DNA from: a bacterium
Lineage (GTDB): Bacteria; Actinomycetota; Acidimicrobiia; Spongiisociales; ZC4RG35
Direction of reading: 5' to 3'
Assembly: GCA_028823995.1 (NCBI GenBank)
Contig: JAPPFD010000032.1
Coordinates: 162,536-226,535 of the forward strand
Length of the DNA stretch: 64,000 nt
The notes under the pieces were generated by a model. It was not told the origin of the DNA. It ran no database searches and saw only the letters and a program-made list of their open reading frames with translations. Position numbers and translations under genes: made by a program. Positions 19,201 through 26,964 of this stretch are shown one piece after another (position 1 is the first letter of the stretch; each line of letters begins with the position of its first letter).

Positions 19201-19303
19201 TGATCAGCTGGGTCCCTTCGGTCCGGGCGATCAGGTTGGGCCAGTCCCCTGGAGAGATCCCGTGGCCGCGAAGGTGTTGTCCCGGAGAATCAGGCTGCGA
19301 CAT
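16271..19303 (-). CDS. adnA: AdnA-like helicase-nuclease subunit
   Basis: 1010 aa from the ATG at 19303; in-frame starts at 19336 (ATG) and 19375 (GTG) are alternatives. Walker A is IIGGPGTGKTELL at about 35-47 and Walker B reads VLADELQEA, with Leu where most UvrD motors have Tyr or Phe. A C-terminal PD-(D/E)XK domain has WRGRIDRVDR...RIVDYKTSKNP, and the Fe-S cysteines lie in YYKCPRRYALES and ECGRCRVRSLCPAW. By homology it is the partner of AdnB in double-strand-break end resection. No Shine-Dalgarno supports any start. I prefer 19303 because the upstream region reads better as a separate small protein in another frame. Confidence 0.85.
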   Translation of the reverse strand: MSQPDSPGQHLRGHGISPGDWPNLIARTEGTQLIIGGPGTGKTELLARRAAHLINSGIAPSDGVLALTFSRETASDLRGRITSGARRSFGELSVGTFHGFARALVEEHCQMLLGGTRPPMVLTTPEQIQFVRETLDEESPEDWPLFYRRMLKTRTLAEELADFMLRCGERRITPEELAAQARAKPAWAALPGFYQRYLERLREEGKADYTGLLLLTNRALGVTDIGKRTAARFPYVLADELQEATVVQTEILKKLVANGCHLTAAADPDQTSFFFRGAERASVQSFPSDFAALGKTPPEVFRLDTSFRVPAEVLAPAGGLFAAHPYPPSPASHSGKVDLFLFDQETTEHDWIATEIKRLRLIEQVPYSEVAVLARTSHLLSGLSRALDRQRIPHTRPGARLIDHPAVRMVLDLAWVAAVDVPDPQNHPEWFTVAVDRTVEGMLLGPLFSLTRGRVAELGGIRRRDGQRWAEVLSRHLPEARALNNLLVDSSWATTPPATTGFWELWESIPQFSEIVESDGLSDYRSALASFAQTLGRLAERSPGTSLLDYRRLILEGDLEASPLRPPHSEVDSRVTISTIHQAKGRQFDVVFIAGATEGVFPDTRPFQSLLEGQFLSRPDLDHFGLVQLQLEHERGLAYTAMTRASRRVVWTTTSPDLNEARRTVSRFMISLADRVGQPLEGPAGRPASSPVGRLETESYLRRTQRDISETLPRRLAAARVLARPGRRDLWDPRGFAGVRPPGPDTGLISPGHVMSASQAEAYYKCPRRYALESRLRLDPSDDNPYLRFGSLMHAVLEKSVRRSSEQGEPGLNLSDALHELSVRLAEMDFGTPVLNYAWLERGTRLLEQLAERWTADGSRAIGFEERIRVDLDGTEWRGRIDRVDRMEDGTLRIVDYKTSKNPMAVKDAAVSLQLGFYLWARSGGEPDADRVSAAELWFPLCDRETSWTRSFDRANLEEVLGELREIAEAILAEKADPLPWPPRPSRECGRCRVRSLCPAWPEGQGAFAS

Positions 19304-19454
19304 GGAGGTCGACGGGCCGGCAGACGGGGCAGGCATCGGCCGGTCGCTGCTCAACCGACTCGACGGTGATCCCACCCTCGGCCAGCCACTCCGCGATCTC
19401 CCGGCAGTCGTTCGAATGGGTGTCGCCGGTGCTTTGAATCACTTGCTTTTCCAT
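19290..19454 (-). CDS. Possible 54-residue CxxC small protein ahead of adnA
   Basis: An open frame from ATG at 19454 to TGA at 19290 encodes 54 residues. The centre reads like protein (DCREIAEWLAEGGITVESVE) with G/C-ending codons, and the end has CPVC (ADACPVCRPVDLH), a possible metal knuckle or redox pair. It ends 14 bases inside the proposed adnA start, an overlap suggestive of translational coupling. Against it: no ribosome binding site, no homologue I recognise, and only one CxxC. Function unknown. Confidence 0.35.
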   Translation of the reverse strand: MEKQVIQSTGDTHSNDCREIAEWLAEGGITVESVEQRPADACPVCRPVDLHVAA

Positions 19455-19487
19455 ACGTGAAAAGCGTAGGAGGGGGGTGTGACACTT

Positions 19488-20435
19488 TTAGTTGTCAGGA
19501 TCGGGAGGGGATGGTAGGTCGGCCCAGGCCGGACAGATGGGTTGGTAGGAGCACCAGTCGCACAGACGGGTCTTTCTGGTCGGGAAGGTGCCGGTGCTGA
19601 TCGCCCGGTCGATCGCCCACCACAGAGCCTGGAGTTGCTTCTTCACTCCCCGCAATTGCGTTGGCGAGACCGGAAGACTATAGACCTCCGAGTTGCCCAG
19701 GTAGAGCAGGCGGACCAGGTCCGGGGTCCTGTGGTGGTTCTCCTGGATCATCAGGGCGTACACCTTCAGGGCGAAGAAGCTGGAGTCGGCAAAACGCAGG
19801 GGTGGAGCTCTCCCGGTCTTGTAATCGGTGATCACGAACCCGCCTCCGGGAGCAGGGTCCAAGCGGTCGATCACCCCGCGAATCTCGAGCCTTCTGTCGT
19901 CGTCCTGGCGGGATTTCCCATCATCGATCACCAGGGAGATGTGCAATTCTCTCTCCAACGGTTCCAGGTCCCGAGGATCCTCGATCTGGAAGTACCTCTC
20001 GGCAACCGCCCGGCTGCTCCGGTGGAATTCCTCCCGGCTCTCGGGGTCCCCGGCGAACAGTTCCCGGTATTCGTCCCCGTCGAGCGTTTCCTCCCAGGCG
20101 ACGTCTAAGAGTTCCAGGAGACGTTCGGGATGGCGCTCGGCGGCGGGAAGCAGGAACAGCCTCTCCAGGGCGAGGTGGACGGCGGTCCCCCTGGCTTGCG
20201 CGGGAGTAGGGATGGACGGGAGCTTGTCCACGTGGCGGTATTTGAACAACTGGGGACAGGTCTTGAAGTCCGAGGCCCGGCTTGGGGAGAGGTTGGCCAG
20301 CGGTCCGCCCTCCTCCGCCGAGGCCGGAGCGTCGCCATCGGGAGGGGGTGACTCCGTGGGTTCGGGGCCGGAGGCGCGGTCGAAGGAATCGGGGGTCTCG
20401 GCCTCCTTCAGCAAAGTTCCGGGCGCGGTATCCAT
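19488..20435 (-). CDS. RecB/Cas4-like PD-(D/E)XK exonuclease with Fe-S cluster
   Basis: 315 aa. After a Pro/Glu/Ser-rich, probably disordered N-terminus of about 45 residues comes a complete single domain. It has LSPSRASDFKTCPQLFKYRHV (first cluster Cys), RGTAVHLALERLF (GxxxH), IRGVIDRLDP...FVITDYKTGRAP (catalytic D...DxK) and TRLCDWCSYQPICPAW (CxxCx5C). The family includes stand-alone RecB-like nucleases of actinobacteria and Cas4. It lies on the same strand as adnA-adnB, 33 bases upstream of the small CxxC frame, so co-transcription is likely and a shared repair role is a fair inference. There is no cas neighbour. The ATG has no obvious ribosome binding site. Confidence 0.87.
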   Translation of the reverse strand: MDTAPGTLLKEAETPDSFDRASGPEPTESPPPDGDAPASAEEGGPLANLSPSRASDFKTCPQLFKYRHVDKLPSIPTPAQARGTAVHLALERLFLLPAAERHPERLLELLDVAWEETLDGDEYRELFAGDPESREEFHRSSRAVAERYFQIEDPRDLEPLERELHISLVIDDGKSRQDDDRRLEIRGVIDRLDPAPGGGFVITDYKTGRAPPLRFADSSFFALKVYALMIQENHHRTPDLVRLLYLGNSEVYSLPVSPTQLRGVKKQLQALWWAIDRAISTGTFPTRKTRLCDWCSYQPICPAWADLPSPPDPDN

Positions 20436-20655
20436 CAGAGACGATCATAAGGCAACCATGGGACATTTCCCGGCCTCTCGGAGGGGATCCGCCGGTTGTC
20501 GCGAAACATGTCTCCGCGGGCGCGCCCACCGGCGGGAGCGGGGGTCCGAACGGGTCTCCGGATCCCGGGGAGGGTCGTGCAGGTTTACCTGGTATCGGCT
20601 CTACCTCCAATATTGCTAGCCTGAAACCCGCGACGCCTCCCCAGAGTCCACGGAA

Positions 20656-23280
20656 ATGGAAAGCGCCCAGGTACGTCAGACCTTTCTCGATTTTTTTGCC
20701 GAACGCGGCCACACCGTGCGCCCGTCGGCGTCTCTCATCCCGGTCGATCCCACCCTGTTGGTGACCAACGCCGGGATGGTACCCTTCAAGCCCTATTTCC
20801 TGGGAGAGGAGACGCCGCCCTACCCGCGGGCGGTGAGCGTCCAGAAGTGCGTCAGGACCATCGACATCGACATCATCGGGACCACCGCCCGCCACACCTC
20901 GTTCTTCGAGATGATGGGCAACTTCAGCTTCGGCGACTACTTCAAGAGAGACGCAATCCGCTGGTCCTATGAACTGGTGACCGAGGGTTACGGGCTCGAC
21001 CCTGAGCGCCTGTGGTTCACCGTCTATGAGACCGATGACGAGGCCGCCGAACTGTGGGTCTCGGAGGTGGGGGCGCCCCCCGATCGGGTGCAGCGGGGAG
21101 GAAGGGACAACTTCTGGCAGATGGGAGTGCCGGGGCCATGCGGGCCGTGCTCAGAGATCTTCTACGACCTCGGTCCCGAGTACGGAGAGGGAGGAGGCCC
21201 CATCGGGGGCGGAGAGGACCGCTACGTGGAACTGTGGAACCTGGTGTTCATGCAGAACATCCAGGACCGGCCATTCCATGTGGTCGGGGACCTTCCCCGG
21301 AAGGGTGTGGACACCGGGATGGGACTTGAACGGACCGCCATGGTGCTCCAGGGAGTCGGAAGCGCTTTCGAGACCGACGTGATGCGTCCGGTGCTGGAGG
21401 TCGCCTCATCGATTTGTGGAGTGGATTACGGAGCGGGTCCCCTCTCGGACGTGTCGCTGCGGATCCTGGCTGACCACGGTCGGGCCATGACCCTCCTGAT
21501 CGCCGACGGGGTGGTCCCCTCCAACGAGGGACGGGGCTATGTCCTGCGGAGGTTGATCCGGCGGGCGGTGCGGCACGGGTGGCAACTGGGATACGAGGGG
21601 CTAATGATGCCCAGGCTGGCATCCGCCACGGTCAAGGCGTTGGGCAACGCCTATCCGGAGATCATCGATCAATACGACCTGATTCTGAAGGTGGTATCCC
21701 AGGAGGAGTACCGGTTCCTCCGCACTCTGGAGTCGGGCCACTCGATCCTGCAGGGCGAGATGGAGAGCCTGGACGAGGGCCAGGTGCTCTCCGGAGAGGT
21801 TGCCTTCCGCCTCCACGACACCTACGGGTTCCCCTTCGAGTTGATCATGGAGATCTCCGAGGAGAGACAGGTCGGGGTCGACGAGGACGAGTTCAGCCGC
21901 CTGATGGATGAGCAGCGCCGGCGGGCCCGGCAGGCCTGGAAGGGGGGAGACGAGGCTGCGGCGGCCGACCTGTACCGGGGACTGCTGGATGAGGTCGGGA
22001 CGTGCGAGTTCCTCGGTTACCACCATGAGGAGGCAAGGGGTCGGGTGTTGGCCATACTGGCAGAGGGCGAGCAGGTTTCGGTGGCCCGGGAAGGGGAGGA
22101 CGTGGAGGTGTTCTTGGACCGGACGCCCTTCTACGCCGAGGCGGGCGGCCAGGTGGGGGACACGGGGATAATGGTCTCGGACACCGGCGAGTTGGAGATC
22201 GCCGACACCCGCCATCCCCTCCAGGGCCTATCTGGGCACCGGGCCCGGGTGAAGAGGGGGTGGGTGGGAACCGGTCAGACAGTCCGAGCGGGCATCGACG
22301 CCCTGCGCCGCGAGGGAATCCGAAAGAGCCACACCGCCACCCACATTCTCCACTGGGCCCTCCGGGAGGGTCTGGGAGACCACGTCCGCCAGGCGGGGTC
22401 GCTGGTCACCGACGGCCGGCTCCGCTTCGACTTCTCCCACTACTCGGGTCTGGAACCCCGAGAGCTCGCCGAGATAGATGACCTGACGAACCGCAAGGTG
22501 ATCGGCAACGGGCATGTCAAAACCACCGTCATGCCCATCGACGAGGCCCGCGCCTCGGGGGCTCTCGCCTTCTTCGGCGACAAGTACGGAGAGCAGGTGC
22601 GGGTGGTCCAGGTGGGCGACTACTCCCGCGAGTTTTGCGGAGGCACGCATGTTCCCACCGCCGGTCAAACCGGCCCGGTGGTGGTGCTGGGCGAGTCCTC
22701 GATCGGCGCCAACCTGCGCAGGATCGAAGCGCTCTCCGGCCAGGCGGCCTACGACCACCTGATAGCGGTGCGGGACGCCCTGGACCGCACCGGAAAGCGG
22801 CTCACCGTCCCCTGGACGCAGGTCCCCGAGCGGGTGGAGGCGTTATTGGAACGGGTTGGCGAGTTGGAGGACGAACTGAATGAGATCCGCTCCGCCCGGA
22901 GGGGCGAACTCGCCGAGGAACTGGCGGGATCGGCCCGCACATGCAACAACTTCAAACTGGTCATCTCCGCCCAGGAGGGGCTGGACACCAACCAGTTGCG
23001 GCAGTTGGCCATCGGGGTGAGGGATCGGATCTCCCCCGGGGTGGTCATCGTCGGCTCCGTTGCCAACGGCAAGGGCGCGGTGGTGGGAGCGGTCAGCCCC
23101 CTCCTGGTGAGAGAGGGCGTCTCCGCCGGTGAACTGGTGGGGACCGCAGCCCGTTTGATGGGCGGGGGGAGTTCCCGCGATCCCGAGTTGTCCCAGGGGG
23201 GAGGACCTCGCGGCCAGCTCTTGGATGAGGCTCTGGAGCAGGCCGGGAGCGCGGCGGCCCAAGCCCTTTCGGAGGTGTGA
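20656..23280 (+). CDS. alaS: Alanyl-tRNA synthetase
   Basis: 874 aa, full length. The class II catalytic core starts at residue 1 (RQTFLDFFAERGHTVRPSAS; TSFFEMMGNFSFGDYFK; GPCGPCSEIFYDLG). The editing domain has the zinc ligands SHTATH (His559, His563) and FCGGTH (Cys661, His665), which clear Ser- and Gly-tRNA-Ala. A short coiled coil (about 720-760) and a C-terminal C-Ala domain follow. It charges tRNA-Ala. The 220-base gap upstream, shared with the divergent nuclease gene, must hold its promoter, but I cannot fix the boxes. It heads the string alaS-ruvX-mltG-aroE, an order conserved in actinobacteria. Confidence 0.98.
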   Translation: MESAQVRQTFLDFFAERGHTVRPSASLIPVDPTLLVTNAGMVPFKPYFLGEETPPYPRAVSVQKCVRTIDIDIIGTTARHTSFFEMMGNFSFGDYFKRDAIRWSYELVTEGYGLDPERLWFTVYETDDEAAELWVSEVGAPPDRVQRGGRDNFWQMGVPGPCGPCSEIFYDLGPEYGEGGGPIGGGEDRYVELWNLVFMQNIQDRPFHVVGDLPRKGVDTGMGLERTAMVLQGVGSAFETDVMRPVLEVASSICGVDYGAGPLSDVSLRILADHGRAMTLLIADGVVPSNEGRGYVLRRLIRRAVRHGWQLGYEGLMMPRLASATVKALGNAYPEIIDQYDLILKVVSQEEYRFLRTLESGHSILQGEMESLDEGQVLSGEVAFRLHDTYGFPFELIMEISEERQVGVDEDEFSRLMDEQRRRARQAWKGGDEAAAADLYRGLLDEVGTCEFLGYHHEEARGRVLAILAEGEQVSVAREGEDVEVFLDRTPFYAEAGGQVGDTGIMVSDTGELEIADTRHPLQGLSGHRARVKRGWVGTGQTVRAGIDALRREGIRKSHTATHILHWALREGLGDHVRQAGSLVTDGRLRFDFSHYSGLEPRELAEIDDLTNRKVIGNGHVKTTVMPIDEARASGALAFFGDKYGEQVRVVQVGDYSREFCGGTHVPTAGQTGPVVVLGESSIGANLRRIEALSGQAAYDHLIAVRDALDRTGKRLTVPWTQVPERVEALLERVGELEDELNEIRSARRGELAEELAGSARTCNNFKLVISAQEGLDTNQLRQLAIGVRDRISPGVVIVGSVANGKGAVVGAVSPLLVREGVSAGELVGTAARLMGGGSSRDPELSQGGGPRGQLLDEALEQAGSAAAQALSEV
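23271..23275 (+). promoter_or_regulatory. Ribosome binding site deciding the ruvX CTG start
   Basis: GGAGG lies inside the last codons of alaS, six bases before CTG at 23282. No other in-frame start preserves the first beta strand of RuvX. Confidence 0.6.
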
Positions 23281-23281
23281 A

Positions 23282-23722
23282 CTGGGGCGGGTTCTGGCCG
23301 TGGACCCGGGTGAGCGGAGGGTAGGGGTGGCTCTGTCCGACCCCGGGGGGATAATCGCCCAGCCCTTCGGGGTCATCGACCGGTCCCGGAGCGATGTGGT
23401 GGCGGAGGTGAAGAAGATAGCGCGGGAGCACGATGTGGACACGATCGTGGTCGGTCTGCCGGTGAGCCTCTCCGGCCGGGAGGGACCTTCCGCCGCTTCA
23501 GCCCGGCGACTGGCCGAGAAGCTGGGATCGGCTACCGGCCTGACGGTGGACATGCATGACGAGCGGTACTCCACGGTGGCGGCCGAGCGGATCATGAGAG
23601 AAGGAGGCGCTCCTCCGAAGAAGCGCCGTCACCGCCGCGACAAGGTGGCGGCAGCCATCATCCTCTCCGAGTACCTCATGGGCCGGTCCCCGGAGGCCAG
23701 AGAGCCGGGTGGCCTGAGTTGA
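23282..23722 (+). CDS. ruvX: RuvX/YqgF-type Holliday junction resolvase or pre-16S rRNA nuclease
   Basis: 146 aa from CTG 23282, one base after the alaS stop. The RNase H-fold motifs are visible: GRVLAVDPGERRVGVALSD at the N-terminus, TIVVGLPVSLSGREG in the middle, DMHDERYSTVAAE and HRRDKVAAAIIL at the end, giving the conserved acidic residues. In E. coli YqgF trims 16S rRNA precursors, and related proteins resolve Holliday junctions in vitro. A GTG at 23300 would remove the first strand, so CTG with GGAGG six bases upstream is the better start. It overlaps mltG by four bases (TTGA). Confidence 0.9.
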   Translation: MGRVLAVDPGERRVGVALSDPGGIIAQPFGVIDRSRSDVVAEVKKIAREHDVDTIVVGLPVSLSGREGPSAASARRLAEKLGSATGLTVDMHDERYSTVAAERIMREGGAPPKKRRHRRDKVAAAIILSEYLMGRSPEAREPGGLS

Positions 23723-24831
23723 GCGGCGCCTCCGACTTCGACCAGCCGCCCCGTCAGCCGAATCTCTGGGGACCGCTTCGTCTGCTGGCGGTGGCCGCCA
23801 TCGTGGTAGTGGCCGGACTGTTCGTCATCAACCAGGGCGCCCGGCTGGGTCAGAATGTGGGCGAGCGGCTCGGACCGGTGGAGACCGCCGCGCCTCTGGC
23901 TGTGGTAACCCCCGGCATCTCGGTGGAGGTGGAAATACCCTTCGGTTCGTCGGCGACCCGGGTGGCGGAGATCATGGTGTCGGCGGGGGTCATCTCCGAC
24001 TCGGGTCTGTTGCTGGCGGCGGTCCAGGACGCCGGGGTGGCCGGCTCCATACAAGCCGGCACCTACCAGTTGGTCACCGGAATCTCCGTGGAGCAACTGT
24101 TGGTGGAACTCCTGGAGGGTCCGGTGGCGCCCACCTACCGGATCACCGTCTTCGCCGGCCAGCGCGTCGACGAGATCCTCGACATCCTGGCCGACGCCTC
24201 CCGTACCGACAGGGCGCAGTTCACCGAAGCTCTCCTGGACGGATCGGTGGTCTCTTCGCTGGTGGACCAGACCCGGCCGCTCACTCTGCAATCTTGGGAG
24301 GGCCTGCTGTTCCCGGACACCTACGAGTTCCGCAACGAGGCGGGCCCCGTCGAGATACTGCAGCGGCTGGCGGAAACCATGGAGCAACGCTTCTCGCTGG
24401 TTGACTGGAGCGGTCTCGAAGCCGGAGGACTCACCCCCTACCAGGGCATAGTCATCGCCTCCATCATCGAGGCGGAGGTGCGGATCGCCGAGGAACGCCC
24501 GGTGGTGTCGAGCGTCCTGCGCAACCGCCTTGATGACGGCATGGTGCTTCAGATGGACAGCACCGTCCTCTATGCAGTGGGAACCCGGGACATCGCACTC
24601 TTCGATCCCGATGTGGATTCTCCCTACAACACCTATCGGGTTCAGGGCCTTCCCCCCACCCCCATCGCGGCGCCCAGCTTCTCGTCGCTCCAGGCGGCCG
24701 CTTCGCCGGCCGACACCGAGTATCGCTTCTTCGTGCTCAGTACAACCGACGGCCAGCACACGTTCTCGGTGACCGCCGAAGAGCACTTTGCGGCTGTGGA
24801 TAAAGCCCGAGCCGAGGGAGTGCTCCCATGA
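23719..24831 (+). CDS. mltG: Endolytic murein transglycosylase MltG
   Basis: 370 aa from TTG 23719, overlapping the ruvX stop by four bases. One membrane helix at about residues 20-40 (LRLLAVAAIVVVAGLFVI) anchors an extracellular domain. The LysM-like region (VEIPFGSSATRVAEIMVSAG) precedes the catalytic YceG fold with GLLFPDTYEF and VIASIIEAEVR, where Glu251 aligns with the catalytic glutamate, followed by LQMDSTVLYAVG and SPYNTYRVQGLPPTPIAAPS. It cleaves nascent glycan strands and sets their length during wall synthesis. It also overlaps aroE by four bases (ATGA), so the alaS to prepilin peptidase genes look like a single operon. Confidence 0.95.
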   Translation: MSGASDFDQPPRQPNLWGPLRLLAVAAIVVVAGLFVINQGARLGQNVGERLGPVETAAPLAVVTPGISVEVEIPFGSSATRVAEIMVSAGVISDSGLLLAAVQDAGVAGSIQAGTYQLVTGISVEQLLVELLEGPVAPTYRITVFAGQRVDEILDILADASRTDRAQFTEALLDGSVVSSLVDQTRPLTLQSWEGLLFPDTYEFRNEAGPVEILQRLAETMEQRFSLVDWSGLEAGGLTPYQGIVIASIIEAEVRIAEERPVVSSVLRNRLDDGMVLQMDSTVLYAVGTRDIALFDPDVDSPYNTYRVQGLPPTPIAAPSFSSLQAAASPADTEYRFFVLSTTDGQHTFSVTAEEHFAAVDKARAEGVLP

Positions 24832-25664
24832 CGGAGGCGTCAGCGTCCGTCCCGCCTCCCGGGGGATATCGGCTGGCGGTGCTGGGAGACCCGGTGTCCC
24901 ACTCACTCTCGCCGGCCATGCACAACGCTGTTCTGGCTGCTTTGGGCCTGGAAGGGGTGTACAGTCGGAGGCGGGTGGATCAACGGGGGATGGCATCGGC
25001 GGCTTCGGAGATGCGGACCGGAGAGTTGCACGGCGCCAACATCACCATGCCGCACAAGGGAGTGGCGGCCCGCTTGGCGGACGGGTTGAGTCCTGACGCT
25101 GCGCGGGCAGGCTCGGTGAACACATGGACGTTTGAAGACCGTGGGAGGCTGGTGGGACACAGCACCGACGTGGAAGCCATCCGCCGGGTGTGGGTCCGGG
25201 CGGGATTGGCCACCGACTGCTCGGTGCTGGTGGTGGGAGCGGGCGGCGCCGCCGCGGCCGCCATGGTGGCGTTGGATGAGCGGGACCTGTGGTGCTCGGC
25301 GCGCCGTCCCGAGGCGGTCTCGGCCTTGGCCGACCGTGTTGACGTTCCGTTTCGACCGCTGGAGTGGGGAGGGAGCCTGCCGGGGGCGGTGGTGGTGAAC
25401 GCCACGCCCCTGGGCATGCGGGGAGGAGAACTGCCGGTGAGGCTCCTGGAAGAGTCCATGGGCCTATTCGACATGGCCTATGTGGCCGGCGGAGTGGAAA
25501 CGGGAGCCGTCAGGTGGATGAGAGAACGCCGGAAGCCTGCCTCCGACGGACTGGAGATGCTGGCCGCCCAGGCGGAGGCTTCCTTCGAGATGTGGACGGG
25601 TCACGGGGCTCCGGCCGGTCTCATGGAACGGGTTGCCAGAACGGGAGCGACCGGCGCCGGATGA
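24828..25664 (+). CDS. aroE: Shikimate dehydrogenase
   Basis: 278 aa. The shikimate-binding segment is LGDPVSHSLSPAMHNAVL, the catalytic Lys lies in ANITMPHKG, and the C-terminal NADP domain has LVVGAGGAAAAAMVAL and VVVNATPLGM. It reduces 3-dehydroshikimate to shikimate, step four of aromatic amino acid synthesis. It overlaps mltG (ATGA) and the next gene (ATGA). The other shikimate genes aroC, aroK and aroB resume only after the 1.4 kb accessory insert. The glycine-rich motif GAGGAAAA has Ala where many homologues have an Arg-specific loop; cofactor preference is not deducible. Confidence 0.95.
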   Translation: MTEASASVPPPGGYRLAVLGDPVSHSLSPAMHNAVLAALGLEGVYSRRRVDQRGMASAASEMRTGELHGANITMPHKGVAARLADGLSPDAARAGSVNTWTFEDRGRLVGHSTDVEAIRRVWVRAGLATDCSVLVVGAGGAAAAAMVALDERDLWCSARRPEAVSALADRVDVPFRPLEWGGSLPGAVVVNATPLGMRGGELPVRLLEESMGLFDMAYVAGGVETGAVRWMRERRKPASDGLEMLAAQAEASFEMWTGHGAPAGLMERVARTGATGAG

Positions 25665-26308
25665 TCCAGTTGGGAGGGGCTTTTCTGGCGGGGTTCGCGA
25701 TCGGACCGGCGATGGACGCCTGGATCACGCGCCACTTGGCGGGGCGCGGCTTGGCAAGACCGGAGTCCTGGCGTCCTGCCACCCGGTGGCTGCTCTCGGT
25801 CACATTGGGGATGGGATGGGCGGCGATGTTCAGCGGAGTGGGATGGAACGGCGCGCTGGCGGGCCATCTGGTGTGGGCGACCTTGACCGCCTCGGTGGTG
25901 ATAACCGACCTGGAGCACCGGCTGATCCCCAACCGGATTCTCTATCCGGGCGCAGCGGTCACCGCCATTCTGCTCCTGACAGGAGCGTTACTCGACGGGA
26001 CACCGGGGCGGCTGGGGAGCGCCGCGCTCGGGGCGGCCTTGAGCCTGTTGGTCATGGGAACGCTGTCGGCCCTTGGGCGGGGAGCGCTGGGGATGGGCGA
26101 CGTCAAGCTGTCGGCGGTGCTGGGCCTGGTGTGCGGCTATTGGGGCGTCGAGGTGGCCCTGAAAGCGATTCTGTGGGGGTTTCTGATCGGGGGAGTGGCG
26201 GCGCTGGGCATGATGATCACCCGCCGCGCCCACCGAGGCACCCAACTCCCTTTCGCGCCCTTCCTGGTCGCCGGCGCATGGTGGGCGCTGCTCGGACCGC
26301 CGTTCTGA
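25661..26308 (+). CDS. A24-family prepilin peptidase, short form
   Basis: 215 aa, mostly membrane helices. The two catalytic aspartates of type IV prepilin peptidases are present: ITDLEHRLIPNRIL (Asp83) and ALGMGDVKLSAVLG (Asp147, in GxGDxK). The N-terminal zinc-binding methyltransferase domain found in PilD is absent, so this is a peptidase-only form like those of many actinobacteria. It would cleave leader peptides of type IV pilin-like or Tad proteins; no pilin genes are in the window, though comEA and comEC occur 35 kb away. The start ATG overlaps the aroE stop. The true N-terminus is secure because longer in-frame readings run through aroE. Confidence 0.9.
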   Translation: MIQLGGAFLAGFAIGPAMDAWITRHLAGRGLARPESWRPATRWLLSVTLGMGWAAMFSGVGWNGALAGHLVWATLTASVVITDLEHRLIPNRILYPGAAVTAILLLTGALLDGTPGRLGSAALGAALSLLVMGTLSALGRGALGMGDVKLSAVLGLVCGYWGVEVALKAILWGFLIGGVAALGMMITRRAHRGTQLPFAPFLVAGAWWALLGPPF

Positions 26309-26351
26309 TGTGTGTCCAGTGGATCGTCTGACATGTGGCTTGCTTGCACCG

Positions 26352-26618
26352 TCATCCGAACAGGTCGGCATGGGTCCCGGTCCGTACCAGAATCAGGTCC
26401 TCTTTTTGGCTTTTCCAGATCAGCATCCAGTCTGGCTCGATGTGGCACTCCCAACAATGAGCCCAAGCTCCGGATAGCTGATGTGGCCGGTGTCGCGATT
26501 CGAGTGGCCTGCGAGACTGCAGCAATTCAACGACATCCCACAACTTGCCCAAGTCCTTTCCGCGCTTGACCATCCGGCGTACATCCCGATTGAACCGGGT
26601 CGTAGTTTGGACTCGCAC
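26352..26618 (-). CDS. yafQ: YafQ-family toxin of a type II toxin-antitoxin pair
   Basis: 88 aa. RelE/YafQ superfamily features are FNRDVRRMVKRGKDLGKLWDVV at the start, SGAWAHCWECHIEPDWMLIW in the middle and LILVRTGTHADLFG at the end, the last two covering the H...D...W...RTGxHxDLF pattern of YafQ mRNA interferases. It would cut ribosome-bound mRNA when free of antitoxin. The GTG start is three bases after the antitoxin stop. Codon use is less G/C-biased than in flanking genes, consistent with transfer. Confidence 0.88.
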   Translation of the reverse strand: MRVQTTTRFNRDVRRMVKRGKDLGKLWDVVELLQSRRPLESRHRPHQLSGAWAHCWECHIEPDWMLIWKSQKEDLILVRTGTHADLFG

Positions 26619-26621
26619 CCT

Positions 26622-26879
26622 CTAGCCGAACTCAGTCCTCATTGCCTCCAGGTTGTCCCAGTTGGTGAGGCCTTCCCCACTCTCGGCCTGTTGGAGGGCC
26701 TCCACGGTCTCTGCGTTGGGGAGTCTCACCGCGAAAGGCAAGCCTTGCTGAAGGTCGACCTGCCGGTAGAACAACGTGATGGCTTCAGTCGTGGAAAGGC
26801 CCAGTTGGGCAAACAACCTCTCCACCCGGTGTTTCAGATCCGGTTGCACGCGGGCGCGGATCGTGGCAGTCTTGGCCAA
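26622..26879 (-). CDS. dinJ: DinJ/RelB-family antitoxin
   Basis: 85 aa. The N-terminal half is the ribbon-helix-helix domain (TATIRARVQPDLKHRVERLF, then LGLSTTEAITLFYRQV), and the C-terminal half (LPFAVRLPNAETVEALQQAE) is the toxin-wrapping region. TTG at 26879 is preceded by a near-perfect AAGGAGGT with a five-base spacer. It would neutralise the YafQ toxin and repress its own operon. It lies between the aroE cluster and aroC, interrupting an otherwise conserved gene order. Confidence 0.9.
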   Translation of the reverse strand: MAKTATIRARVQPDLKHRVERLFAQLGLSTTEAITLFYRQVDLQQGLPFAVRLPNAETVEALQQAESGEGLTNWDNLEAMRTEFG

Positions 26880-26884
26880 TCGAT

Positions 26885-26892
26885 ACCTCCTT
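26885..26892 (-). promoter_or_regulatory. Strong ribosome binding site of dinJ
   Basis: AAGGAGGT on the reverse strand, five bases before the TTG start of the antitoxin. It fixes the start and predicts strong antitoxin translation. Confidence 0.7.
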
Positions 26893-26964
26893 CGTCTGAC
26901 AATGAGTGTACCACAAACGGGCTACATTGGGAGCTGGGCGGACCGCGACAATCGGATCGATCTT

